Positions 9,460 through 17,536 of a DNA stretch of 64,000 nucleotides are shown piece by piece. The notes beneath the pieces are model-generated. The model was not told the DNA's origin, made no database searches, and was given only the letters and a program-made list of their open reading frames with translations. The position numbers were made by a program, and so were the translations under genes. Within the stretch, counting starts at the first letter, position 1, and each line of letters starts with the position of its first letter. The stretch comes from Sinorhizobium mexicanum (GTDB taxonomy: Bacteria > Pseudomonadota > Alphaproteobacteria > Rhizobiales > Rhizobiaceae): positions 1,699,501 to 1,763,500 of the forward strand of contig NZ_CP041238.1 of the NCBI RefSeq assembly GCF_013488225.1. The letters are read 5' to 3'.

Positions 9460-10298
9460 GCGGCGATATCGAGGACCGGCCGCAGCCACTGATCGAGCAC
9501 CTCATCGAGTTGCGCACGAGGCTGATGTGGGCGATCGGCGCGTTTTTTGTCGCCTTTCTCGTCTGCTTCTATTTTGCCAAGCAGCTCTTCAACTTCCTCG
9601 TCCTGCCGTTCAAGTGGGCTGTGAGCTGGGCCGGCCTCAGCCATCGCAACGTCGAGCTCATCTACACGGCACCGCAGGAATTCTTCTTCACCCAGATCAA
9701 GGTTGCGATGTTCGGCGCTCTGGTCATTGCCTTTCCGGTGATCGCCTCGCAGGTCTACAAGTTTGTCGCTCCTGGACTCTACAAGAACGAGCGCGCAGCC
9801 TTCCTGCCGTTTCTGATCGCTTCGCCGGTCCTGTTTCTCATCGGCGGCGCGCTGGTCTATTTCTTCTTCACGCCGATGGTCATGTGGTTCTTCCTGGCCA
9901 TGGAGCAAGGCGGCGGCGAAGGGCAGGTTTCAATCCAGCTCCTGCCGAAGGTATCGGAATATCTGAGCCTGATCATGTCGTTGGTGTTCGCCTTCGGCCT
10001 GGTCTTCCAGTTGCCTGTTATCACCACGCTGCTTGCGCGCGTCGGTTTCGTCACGGCTCAGGGGCTCGCCGAGAAGCGCAAATATGCGATCGTCATCGCC
10101 TTCGTCGTCGCGGCCGTTTTGACGCCGCCCGATCCGGTGTCCCAGATCGGTCTTGCACTGCCAGCCATCCTTCTCTACGAAATTTCCATCTATACGGCGC
10201 GACTCGTCGAAAGGCAGCGCGAGAGAGACGCTCTCGCACGCGAGATCGCTTCTTCGCAGGAAAGTTCCTCCGAGACGACCGGACCCGCGAAGGGCTGA
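9456..10298 (+). CDS. tatC: Sec-independent translocase TatC, 280 aa
   Basis: Six-helix membrane receptor for twin-arginine signal peptides. The cytoplasmic N-terminus PLIEHLIELRTRL contains the conserved HLxELRxR. The first periplasmic loop has TAPQEFFFTQIKVAMFGA and later helices include FVAPGLYKNER and VLTPPDPVSQ, all signature segments. Translationally coupled to tatB. A RIME palindrome lies between its stop and serS. Confidence 0.97.
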   Translation: MSGDIEDRPQPLIEHLIELRTRLMWAIGAFFVAFLVCFYFAKQLFNFLVLPFKWAVSWAGLSHRNVELIYTAPQEFFFTQIKVAMFGALVIAFPVIASQVYKFVAPGLYKNERAAFLPFLIASPVLFLIGGALVYFFFTPMVMWFFLAMEQGGGEGQVSIQLLPKVSEYLSLIMSLVFAFGLVFQLPVITTLLARVGFVTAQGLAEKRKYAIVIAFVVAAVLTPPDPVSQIGLALPAILLYEISIYTARLVERQRERDALAREIASSQESSSETTGPAKG

Positions 10299-10322
10299 CC
10301 GTCTGACGTTCTCGCGCCGTGA

Positions 10323-10432
10323 CCTACAGCACGCGCATCCATTCGGACGCACAAAGGTTGCTGTAGCACTTTGAATCGCTGCACGAGTTCTCCTCAAATC
10401 GGATCCGGTTTGAGGAGAACTCGTGCTGTAAA
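10323..10432 (+). repeat. RIME-type double palindrome between tatC and serS
   Basis: First arm pair TACAGC (10325-10330) / GCTGTA (10360-10365). The second palindrome is very strong: an 18-base arm GCACGAGTTCTCCTCAAA (10381-10398) and its exact complement TTTGAGGAGAACTCGTGC (10409-10426), around a GGATCC centre. The motif GCTGTAGCACTTTGA between them recurs near 23.6 kb. This fits the rhizobial intergenic mosaic element RIME1; the family name is from memory. Confidence 0.75.
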
Positions 10433-10449
10433 CAACGCGTGGAACGATT

Positions 10450-11733
10450 ATGCTCGATATCAAATGGATCCGTGAGAATGCCGCTGCGCTCGATGACGCC
10501 CTAGCGAAACGGCGCGCGGAGCCGTTGTCTCAGTCCTTGATCGCGCTTGATGAGCGTCGGCGCGCCATTCTTCTATCGCTGCAGGACATGCAGTCGCGCC
10601 GCAACGCCGCCTCCAAGGAGATCGGCGCGGCCATGGCGCAGAAGAACAGCGAACTTGCTGAAAAGCTCAAGGCCGAAGTTGCTGACCTCAAGGACACCAT
10701 GCCCGCGGTCGAGGAAGAAAGCCGTCGGATCGAGGCCGAGCTTTCGGATGTCTTGTCGCGCATTCCGAATGTCCCTCTCGACGACGTCCCAGTCGGTGCC
10801 GATGAGGCGGCCAACGTCGTGACACGGATCGTCGGTGCAAAACCGACCTGGAACCACAAGCCGCTCGAGCATTTCGAAATCGGCGAGGCGTTAGGGCTCT
10901 TGGATTTCGAGGGTGCCGCGCGGATCGCCGGTTCGCGCTTCACGATCGTGAAGGGGCAGCTTGCCCGCCTCGAACGGGCGCTTGGCCAGTTCATGCTCGA
11001 CCTGCACACGCAGGAGCACGGATATGTCGAGATCCAGCCGCCGCTGCTCGTACGTGACGAGGCGATGTACGGCACCGGGCAGCTGCCGAAGTTTGCCGAT
11101 GATCTCTTCCGCACGACGGATGAACGTTGGTTGATCCCGACGGCGGAGGTTCCGTTGACGAACATGGTTCGCGAGCAGATCCTCGAAGGAGAGAAGCTGC
11201 CGTTGCGGTTTACCGCCCTGACACCGTGCTTCCGCTCGGAAGCCGGTTCTGCCGGACGCGATACCCGCGGCATGCTGCGTCAGCATCAGTTCAACAAGGT
11301 GGAGCTGGTCTCGATTACCGATGCGGACACCTCGATTGACGAACACGAGCGGATGACCGCCTGTGCGGAGGAGGTGTTGAAGCGCTTGGGGCTGCACTAT
11401 CGGGTCATGACGCTCTCGACCGGCGACATGGGCTTCGGCGCGCGCAAGACCTACGACCTTGAGGTCTGGTTGCCCGGCCAGGATACCTACCGCGAAATCT
11501 CGTCCTGCTCGGTATGCGGCGATTTCCAGGCACGCCGCATGAACGCGCGCTACCGCACCAAGGAGGAGAAGGGAACGAAGTTCGTTCACACGCTGAACGG
11601 CTCCGGCGTTGCGATTGGCCGAGCGCTGATAGCCGTCATCGAGAACTACCTGAACGAAGATGGCTCCGTCACGGTGCCGGATGTTCTTGTTCCCTATATG
11701 GGCGGCCAACGGCGCATCGAAAAAGCCGCCTAA
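10450..11733 (+). CDS. serS: Seryl-tRNA synthetase, 427 aa
   Basis: Class II synthetase that charges tRNA-Ser and tRNA-Sec. The N-terminal long coiled-coil arm spans about residues 27-105 (rich in Glu/Lys/Ala). Motif 2 is [21 protein letters not shown] and motif 3 is [39 protein letters not shown] is also characteristic. Normal length. The start ATG 10450 begins [10 protein letters not shown], as in other rhizobia. It is followed by surE after 14 bases. Confidence 0.97.
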   Translation: MLDIKWIRENAAALDDALAKRRAEPLSQSLIALDERRRAILLSLQDMQSRRNAASKEIGAAMAQKNSELAEKLKAEVADLKDTMPAVEEESRRIEAELSDVLSRIPNVPLDDVPVGADEAANVVTRIVGAKPTWNHKPLEHFEIGEALGLLDFEGAARIAGSRFTIVKGQLARLERALGQFMLDLHTQEHGYVEIQPPLLVRDEAMYGTGQLPKFADDLFRTTDERWLIPTAEVPLTNMVREQILEGEKLPLRFTALTPCFRSEAGSAGRDTRGMLRQHQFNKVELVSITDADTSIDEHERMTACAEEVLKRLGLHYRVMTLSTGDMGFGARKTYDLEVWLPGQDTYREISSCSVCGDFQARRMNARYRTKEEKGTKFVHTLNGSGVAIGRALIAVIENYLNEDGSVTVPDVLVPYMGGQRRIEKAA

Positions 11734-11747
11734 GCGCGAGGAAGCGG

Positions 11748-12530
11748 ATGAAAACCGGAATGCGCATCCTGCTGACGAACGACGACGGCATTCACGCCGA
11801 GGGGCTCTCCGTGCTGGAGAGGATCGCACGGACGATTTCGGACGACGTGTGGGTTGTTACTCCTGAAGTGGATCAGAGCGGTCTCGCCCATTCGCTGACG
11901 CTCTCCGAGCCTTTGCGCTTGCGTCAGGTTTCGGAACGGCATTTTGCCCTCCGGGGAACGCCGACGGATTGCGTGATCATGGCGGTGCGGCAAATTCTCG
12001 ACCGCAAGCCGGACCTCGTCCTTTCGGGAGTGAACATCGGAGCGAACCTTGCCGATGACGTCACCTATTCCGGAACGGTCGCCGGGGCCATCGAAGGCAC
12101 TCTGCAAGGGATCCGTTCGATCGCCCTCAGCCAAGCCTATCAGCATACGACTGAAAGGACCGTAGCGTGGGATGTGGTCGAGACCCATGCGCCGGCGCTC
12201 ATCCGTACTCTGATGAACGTCACATTGCCCGACGGAACGTTGATCAATCTGAATTTCCCCAATTGTCCCGCCGACGCAGTGGCCGGCACCGAAGTGACGT
12301 CGCAGGGGAAGCTCGAATTCGGATTGAGCATCGATGAGCGCGTCGATGGTCGCGGATTTCCGTATTTCTGGTTGCGCTTCGGCGAGCGCTCGGGGGACTT
12401 TCGGGCTGGAACCGACATCCACGCTTTGCGCGAGAACAGGATTTCAGTAACTCCGCTTAAACTGGATATGACCGACTATACCGTCCAGGATCGCATCGCA
12501 CGCGCATTGCGGGAAGGGACTGTCGCTTGA
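11748..12530 (+). CDS. surE: 5'/3'-nucleotidase SurE, 260 aa
   Basis: Metal-dependent nucleotidase/exopolyphosphatase of stationary-phase survival. The metal site is in [15 protein letters not shown], and LRGTPTDCV and [19 protein letters not shown] are family signatures. The ATG at 11748 is preceded by GAGGAAG; ATG 11760 (MRILLTNDD) is an alternative start, and the frame open upstream to 11514 only overlaps serS. The last 4 bases overlap the pcm start. Confidence 0.95.
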   Translation: MKTGMRILLTNDDGIHAEGLSVLERIARTISDDVWVVTPEVDQSGLAHSLTLSEPLRLRQVSERHFALRGTPTDCVIMAVRQILDRKPDLVLSGVNIGANLADDVTYSGTVAGAIEGTLQGIRSIALSQAYQHTTERTVAWDVVETHAPALIRTLMNVTLPDGTLINLNFPNCPADAVAGTEVTSQGKLEFGLSIDERVDGRGFPYFWLRFGERSGDFRAGTDIHALRENRISVTPLKLDMTDYTVQDRIARALREGTVA

Positions 12531-13180
12531 ACGGACGCGTTTCGCAGCAGGAGGGCTTCGCAGCGATGGTGCTGCGACTGCGCGGAGAAGGAATGGCGAA
12601 TCATGATCTGCTGAAGGCGGTGGAACAGACGCCTCGCAGCCATTTTGCTCCGCCGCAATACCAGGCGGAGGCCTACTCCCAGCGATTAATACCGCTCGAT
12701 TGCGGGTCGTTCATGGAAGGCTATGATTTCGCCGCGCGACTGCTGCATTGCCTCAACATCAAGCCGGGGCAGCGTATCCTGGAAGTCGGCACAGGCAGCG
12801 GCTTCACCGCCGGGGTGATGGGGCGTATTGCCGAACGCGTGTTGACGATCGATCGATATCAGACACTGGTGAGTTCGGCGCAAAAGAACCTGGAGAAGGC
12901 GGGCATTCGCAACGTCGTCGTCAGGCAGGCCGACGGCAGCGCAGGTGTGCCAGGTGAGGGCACCTTCGACCGCATCCTGATAACTGCGGCATTCAACAGC
13001 CTGCCCCGCATGTTTTCCGACCATCTGGTCTCCGGCGGTACATTGCTGGTCCCGATCATGATGAGCGAAACGCTGTGCCGGATCGTTCGCGTCAATCGTA
13101 CCGGCAGCCGGTTCGATCGCGAGGATCTGTTTGACGCGCCTTACCTTCCGATCGTGCCGCAACTTGCATCATTCCTCTGA
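12527..13180 (+). CDS. pcm: Protein-L-isoaspartate O-methyltransferase, 217 aa
   Basis: Repairs isoaspartyl residues in ageing proteins using S-adenosylmethionine. The SAM-binding motif I is [16 protein letters not shown] near residues 84-99; [19 protein letters not shown] and [11 protein letters not shown] are typical. A TTG start at 12527 overlaps the surE stop (TTGA), as expected for coupled translation; ATG 12566 is the alternative. surE-pcm is a classic stress-survival pair, followed in many proteobacteria by nlpD. Confidence 0.93.
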   Translation: MNGRVSQQEGFAAMVLRLRGEGMANHDLLKAVEQTPRSHFAPPQYQAEAYSQRLIPLDCGSFMEGYDFAARLLHCLNIKPGQRILEVGTGSGFTAGVMGRIAERVLTIDRYQTLVSSAQKNLEKAGIRNVVVRQADGSAGVPGEGTFDRILITAAFNSLPRMFSDHLVSGGTLLVPIMMSETLCRIVRVNRTGSRFDREDLFDAPYLPIVPQLASFL

Positions 13181-13185
13181 CGTGC

Positions 13186-13437
13186 ATGGCCGAACTTATC
13201 TATACAGACGAGAGATTGGCCGCAATTTACGATCGCCTTAATCCCGCGGGGCCAGACACGGATTTCTACCTGAAGCTGGCGTCCACTGCGTCGCGCGTTC
13301 TCGACATAGGCCGCGGACTGGGAAGGCGGGGCATTTCACCAGCAGAGTTCGGAAATCATCGTTGTTGCGGGTTAATTCCCGCTGGCCAGGCTGCGTCTCA
13401 CCGTTTCTCGGGAAGTGAACAGTTAACGGACTCTTAA
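13186..13437 (+). pseudogene. SAM-dependent methyltransferase remnant
   Basis: The 83-residue frame starts like a class I methyltransferase (IYTDERLAAIYDRLNPAGPDTDFYLKLA, then RVLDIG). After the first glycine of the SAM motif, where CGTG is expected, it reads RGLGRRG and the similarity stops, ending at about 13330. The rest of a normal ~240-residue enzyme is absent. It begins 5 bases after the pcm stop. Most likely a decayed gene; translation of the stub cannot be excluded. Confidence 0.6.
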
Positions 13438-13552
13438 CAAAATCCAGTTTCGCGCAAGCTTGCCGGCCTAGGCCAGAGCAGCACGACGGATTTTAGGCGC
13501 GATACGCGCTTGTTCTGCGTTTCTTGGATCGTGCATATGACGGAGACGGCAG

Positions 13553-14203
13553 ATGCAGATTGCAAACAGGTTGACTGCGGCAACGGCCGGCGACGGCTTG
13601 GGCAATCTCGCTGGGCGTTCGGCCGGCCAGGTCGCAACCGGCAACAAGGATGAAAACGGCGCGCAAGCCGCGCAAACGGGTTTCTTCGATCCAACGCCGC
13701 GTATCTCTCTTTCGGCTGACGCACTCCTCTATCTCAGTCGAACGAAAAAATCGCCGGAACGATTGCCACCTCTAACGAGGGATGAGTGGAACAACAATCC
13801 TTCGCCCCAGTTGGCATCACGCGAATACCAGGCCTTTGGCAGGTTCGCGGAGACCGGCGACTACAAGGCTTATTATGGAGCCTTTATCGACTATTACGAC
13901 AGTCTTCGTCCGGAGGACCAGAACAGCCTGCGCTATTTCGGGACACGCGAGGCAGCTGTTGCCGGTTTGCGATCGCTTGAATACGACGCCGAAAGTGGTC
14001 TCGACGTGGAAGCCAATTTCCAGGCCTTGGTCAGCGTTTTCCTCGACGAGGATAAGGCTGTTCATGCGGATCTACCGTCCTCGGCTTTGCGTGCCGAAGG
14101 CGGAGGTTTTGACTGGAACAAATCCAATATCAGCTACGAAGACCATCCGCCGGAGCCCAGATCCGTATCGGAGATCGAGCGACTTTATTCCGAGCTCTTC
14201 TAG
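13553..14203 (+). CDS. Unknown protein, 216 aa
   Basis: No family recognised. The N-terminal ~45 residues are Ala/Gly/Asn-rich and look disordered (GNLAGRSAGQVATGNKDENG), and there is no signal peptide or membrane segment. The middle is rich in Tyr/Phe/Asp (EYQAFGRFAETGDYKAYYG, FIDYYDSLRPEDQNSLRYFG) and the C-terminus is acidic and ends in SEIERLYSELF. GGAGACGGCAG precedes ATG 13553. Codon usage resembles the neighbours. It sits between the surE-pcm pair and the nlpD-like gene; a role there is not evident. Confidence 0.6.
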   Translation: MQIANRLTAATAGDGLGNLAGRSAGQVATGNKDENGAQAAQTGFFDPTPRISLSADALLYLSRTKKSPERLPPLTRDEWNNNPSPQLASREYQAFGRFAETGDYKAYYGAFIDYYDSLRPEDQNSLRYFGTREAAVAGLRSLEYDAESGLDVEANFQALVSVFLDEDKAVHADLPSSALRAEGGGFDWNKSNISYEDHPPEPRSVSEIERLYSELF

Positions 14204-14354
14204 GCCGGTTTCATGCGCCTTTTCGCTTAGAGCAAGGAAGACGCGCCGGCTATGGTTAGCATTTCGTCAAATTAGGTGCTGCCCTTAACCGGGCGGTAAC
14301 TCTAATGCGCTTTAATCATTCCACAGCGAGTTGCGTTCGGAGTGGGTAAGCGTC

Positions 14355-15893
14355 ATGCGTAAATTTGTATCTCCCAGTGCAGGGAAGTCCACGATCCGCC
14401 TGTGTGCGGCGATCTTGCTAGCAGGCGCTGCCACCGGTTGCAGCTCGGATGTCAGCCGCTTCAGTGGGCTTTTTTCAAGATCTGACGACATAACGACCAG
14501 TTCCATCCCGCAGAATACGATGCCCGTGCCACGGGGTGACGTGGCTACCGGGCAGTTTGCGGCGGCCCCGTCTGGTGGAGCCGATGCGTCCTATGGTCAG
14601 CCATATCCGGTTGCCAGTCAGAACGCTGTTTACAATCCGGCGCCAGTCTCCAGTGCGCGTGTCGCCTCGACGCCGATGAGTGTTCAGCGCACGGTGCTGG
14701 CGGATCCCTCTACGACAGCACCGCAACCGCAGGCGCTTCCGACGCAACGGCAGGCGCAGCCGGTCGCCGTCGCCAAGGCCGAGACTCTGCCTGCAGCGGC
14801 TAGGGAGACGGCGAGCAAGGGCGGCTGGGGCACGCAGAACGCGCCCGCCGTCATGGTTCGTCCGGGCGATACCGTCGCCACCCTCTCCAAGCGCTTTGGA
14901 GTCCCGGAGAAGGAAATCCTCAGGGCAAATGGATTGAAATCCGCCGGCCAGGTAGAGCCCGGTCAGCGGCTTGTGATTCCCACGTTCGGTGTTGCGAGCA
15001 GTGCCGCGAAGGCGGCCGCCTCCAACTCGATCGCCGATGTCGAGAGCGGAAAGCAGCGGCCGTCGCCGCTGCCGGCGGACAAGCGCGAAGCGGCGATCCT
15101 TCCCGGCCAATCGCAATCGCGTGAAAAGAACGAAAGCCGCAGCGATGTCGCCGCAGGCAAGCTTGCGTCCAAGGGCGAAGGCAGCGGCGGAGACGGCCTC
15201 TACACCGTCAAGCCGGGCGACTCGTTGAACCGCATCGCCAAGGCGAACGGCGTATCGGTCAGCGCCTTGAAGCAGGCAAACGGCCTGACGGCCGAGGCGA
15301 TCCGCATCGGACAGAAACTGAAGATGCCGGGTGCCGCCAATACCGCGACGGATGCGATGGCGACGGCTTCCGTGCCGGCCAAGAAGGCGGAGACCAAGGT
15401 CGCTTCGCTCGATCAGGGCAAACCTTCCGAATATAAGCCGCCGGTTGCCAAGGAGAGCGTTTCGGAGGTCGCAACCAAGACGACGGACATCGACGAGGAT
15501 CTGCCGAAGTCGACCGGTATCAGCAAGTATCGTTGGCCGGTGCGCGGCGCGGTCGTTGCCGGATACGGCGCGAATGTCGACGGCAACCGCAACGATGGCA
15601 TCAACATCTCTGCGCCGGAAGGAACGCCGATCAAAGCGGCCGAAAACGGTGTGGTCATCTACTCCGGCAGCAGTCTGAAGGAACTGGGCAATGCCGTTCT
15701 GGTGCGCCACGACGACGGCACGGTCACGGTTTATGGCAATGCGTCGGAACTCAAGGTGCAGCGCGGGCAGAAGGTGCAGCGTGGCCAGACCCTTGCTGCT
15801 TCCGGCATGAGCGGCAGGGCGACCCAGCCGCAGGTGCATTTCGAGGTGCGCAAGAACGCGACCCCGGTGAACCCGGCAACCTATCTCGAATAG
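14355..15893 (+). CDS. NlpD-like LysM/LytM lipoprotein, 512 aa
   Basis: Outer-envelope lipoprotein probably controlling peptidoglycan amidases. A lipoprotein signal (LCAAILLAGAATGC, lipobox ATGC) is at residues ~14-28. Two LysM domains follow (PAVMVRPGDTVATLSKRFGV near residue 170 and LYTVKPGDSLNRIAKANGV near 285), then a C-terminal LytM/M23 domain (SGISKYRWPVRG to NPATYL). The zinc ligands look lost: the HxGxD site reads NDGIN, and HxH reads QVH. This matches NlpD/EnvC-type non-catalytic activators. GGAGTGGG precedes ATG 14355; the ATG-less extension to 14331 is not needed. Its place after surE-pcm mirrors the enterobacterial surE-pcm-nlpD order. dipM/lmdC-type names are alternatives. Confidence 0.85.
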   Translation: MRKFVSPSAGKSTIRLCAAILLAGAATGCSSDVSRFSGLFSRSDDITTSSIPQNTMPVPRGDVATGQFAAAPSGGADASYGQPYPVASQNAVYNPAPVSSARVASTPMSVQRTVLADPSTTAPQPQALPTQRQAQPVAVAKAETLPAAARETASKGGWGTQNAPAVMVRPGDTVATLSKRFGVPEKEILRANGLKSAGQVEPGQRLVIPTFGVASSAAKAAASNSIADVESGKQRPSPLPADKREAAILPGQSQSREKNESRSDVAAGKLASKGEGSGGDGLYTVKPGDSLNRIAKANGVSVSALKQANGLTAEAIRIGQKLKMPGAANTATDAMATASVPAKKAETKVASLDQGKPSEYKPPVAKESVSEVATKTTDIDEDLPKSTGISKYRWPVRGAVVAGYGANVDGNRNDGINISAPEGTPIKAAENGVVIYSGSSLKELGNAVLVRHDDGTVTVYGNASELKVQRGQKVQRGQTLAASGMSGRATQPQVHFEVRKNATPVNPATYLE

Positions 15894-15895
15894 CC

Positions 15896-15950
15896 CAATG
15901 CCAGTAAAGGTGGGTAACGGTTTTCCGTCCGGCCATTGGTAGTTTTAAAG
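15896..15950 (+). repeat. Partial copy of AGCAATTCCGG-type palindrome
   Basis: GGGTAACGGTTTTCCGTCCGG matches the core of the fuller elements at 30.6 and 41.5 kb (AACGGTTTTCCGTCCGGAATT), but the outer arms are missing. It lies between convergent genes. Confidence 0.45.
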
Positions 15951-15963
15951 AAATTAGCCGAAG

Positions 15964-16839
15964 TTATGCCGGGTCGTCGAGTTGCCGACGGAGGCGGCCG
16001 GCCAGATCCTGGATGAACTGCCACGCGACGCGGCCGGATCTCGATCCCCGCGTCGTTGCCCATTCCAGGGCATCCGCGTGGAGCGTCTCTTGGTCGACGT
16101 TCAGGTCGTAGTAGCGGGCGTATCCGTCGATCATCGCCAGATAGTCATCCTGGCTGCACTTGTAGAAGCCAAGCCAAAGGCCGAAGCGGTCGGACAGAGA
16201 AACCTTCTCCTCGACCGCCTCCGATGGATTGATCGCAGTCGATTGCTCGTTTTCCATCATGTTGCGCGGCAGCAGGTGCCGGCGGTTGGAGGTGGCATAA
16301 AGCAGGACGTTGGCGGGGCGGCCCTCCACGCCACCATCGAGAACCGCCTTCAACGACTTGTAGGACGTGTCGTCATGGTCGAAGGAGAGGTCGTCGCAGA
16401 AGACGATGACCGGCATCGGCGCCGCTTTCAGGATTTCCATCAGAGCTGGCAGAGTTGCGATGTCTTCGCGGTGCACTTCCACAAGTTTCAACGAAGTGCC
16501 CGTTTCGCGCGCGACCCGCGCGTGAACCGCCTTGACGAGCGAAGACTTGCCCATGCCGCGCGCGCCCCAGAGAAGCACGTTGTTGGCCGGATAACCCTCG
16601 GCGAACCGAAGGGTGTTGTCCAAAAGGATATCGCGAACGTGATCGACGCCCGTGATGAGGGCGAGGTCGACGCGGTTAGGCTTCGCGACCGGCTGCAGAT
16701 GGCGATTGCCCGGTGCCCAGACAAAGCACTCTGCCTGGCTCCAGTCGTTCACGGCCGAAGCCGGCCCCGCGATGCGTTCGATAGCCGCCGAAAGCTTCTG
16801 CATCTCGTTGATCAGCACGTCGATCTGGTTTTCCCGCAT
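15964..16839 (-). CDS. AAA+ ATPase of the DUF815 family, 291 aa
   Basis: P-loop ATPase of unknown cellular role. Walker A is WGARGMGKSSLVKAV and Walker B VIVFCDDLSFD, followed by LLYATSNRRHLLPRNM (sensor 1 Asn). The family is usually ~290 residues, so the ATG at 16839 (MRENQIDVLINEM), preceded by GGAGA with 7-base spacing, is chosen over an 82-residue longer frame that would run through the yajC promoter region. It is convergent with the nlpD-like gene and divergent from yajC. No partner is evident. Confidence 0.88.
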   Translation of the reverse strand: MRENQIDVLINEMQKLSAAIERIAGPASAVNDWSQAECFVWAPGNRHLQPVAKPNRVDLALITGVDHVRDILLDNTLRFAEGYPANNVLLWGARGMGKSSLVKAVHARVARETGTSLKLVEVHREDIATLPALMEILKAAPMPVIVFCDDLSFDHDDTSYKSLKAVLDGGVEGRPANVLLYATSNRRHLLPRNMMENEQSTAINPSEAVEEKVSLSDRFGLWLGFYKCSQDDYLAMIDGYARYYDLNVDQETLHADALEWATTRGSRSGRVAWQFIQDLAGRLRRQLDDPA

Positions 16840-17153
16840 CTGCTTGTCTCCGGTATTCGCTCGGCGCTCCGCCTGGGCTTCGTATATTTGTAATTCATTG
16901 AATTGCCGTAGGGTTTGTTTCTGGAAATTGCCCGTGAAGGAACCCGCGCGACAGCTTTTTTCCGGTAGCACGATGGTTTGCGCTGGAAAAGGCCAAGCAC
17001 GAGTGTTCGGGGGGTTCTCCTCCCGCGGAATTTGTGTCAGAGGCAGGAGAAACGGATAGGGGGCCGCCGATTTGCGTCGCGGCATTGCACCTCTATATTC
17101 CGGCGGATTTCGCGCGGGGAAGATCCGCGCAATTTGAACTCAAGGAGCGATCG
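16840..17153. other. Divergent intergenic region, AAA ATPase / yajC
   Basis: 314 bases with no convincing gene. It must hold the promoters of both divergent genes. An AACTCAAGGAGCGATCG segment just before ATG 17154 supplies the yajC ribosome site. No operator palindrome was recognised. Confidence 0.5.
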
Positions 17154-17486
17154 ATGTTCATTACCGAAGCTTTTGCGCAGACCGGTGCCCCGAGCGCGGG
17201 CGGTGCAGACATTTTGATGTCCATTCTGCCTTTCCTCCTGATCTTTGTTGTCATGTATTTCCTGATCATTCGCCCGCAGCGTGCGCAGATGAAGCGTCGG
17301 GAAGAGTTGCTGAAGAACATTCGCCGCGGCGATCAGGTCGTCACCGGCGGCGGCATTGTTGGCAAGGTTACCAAGGTGGTCGATGATGCGGAACTCGAAG
17401 TCGAGATCGCCGACGGCATCAAGGTTCGCGTCGTCCGCAGCGGGGTTTCCGAGGTCCGCGTGAAGGGCGAACCGGTCAAGGAATAA
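17154..17486 (+). CDS. yajC: Preprotein translocase subunit YajC, 110 aa
   Basis: Small accessory membrane protein of the SecDF-YajC holotranslocon. After a short periplasmic N-terminus (MFITEAFAQTGAPSAGG), one helix (ILPFLLIFVVMYFLIIRPQR) is followed by the family hallmark RPQRAQMKRREELLKNIRRGD and VVTGGGIVGKV. AAGGAG precedes ATG 17154. It lies 50 bases before secDF. Confidence 0.97.
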   Translation: MFITEAFAQTGAPSAGGADILMSILPFLLIFVVMYFLIIRPQRAQMKRREELLKNIRRGDQVVTGGGIVGKVTKVVDDAELEVEIADGIKVRVVRSGVSEVRVKGEPVKE

Positions 17487-17536
17487 TCCGGGCACGAACC
17501 GCAACCGGCAGAGCCGGCGAATGGAGCATTTAGAGC

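Noticed and set aside
10381..10426. The RIME palindrome as the tatC terminator
   Set aside because: No T-run follows the stem, and the same element occurs in other intergenic contexts.
14475..15839. 454-codon open frame opposite the NlpD-like gene
   Set aside because: Shadow of the LysM/LytM coding strand, with no domain or ribosome site.
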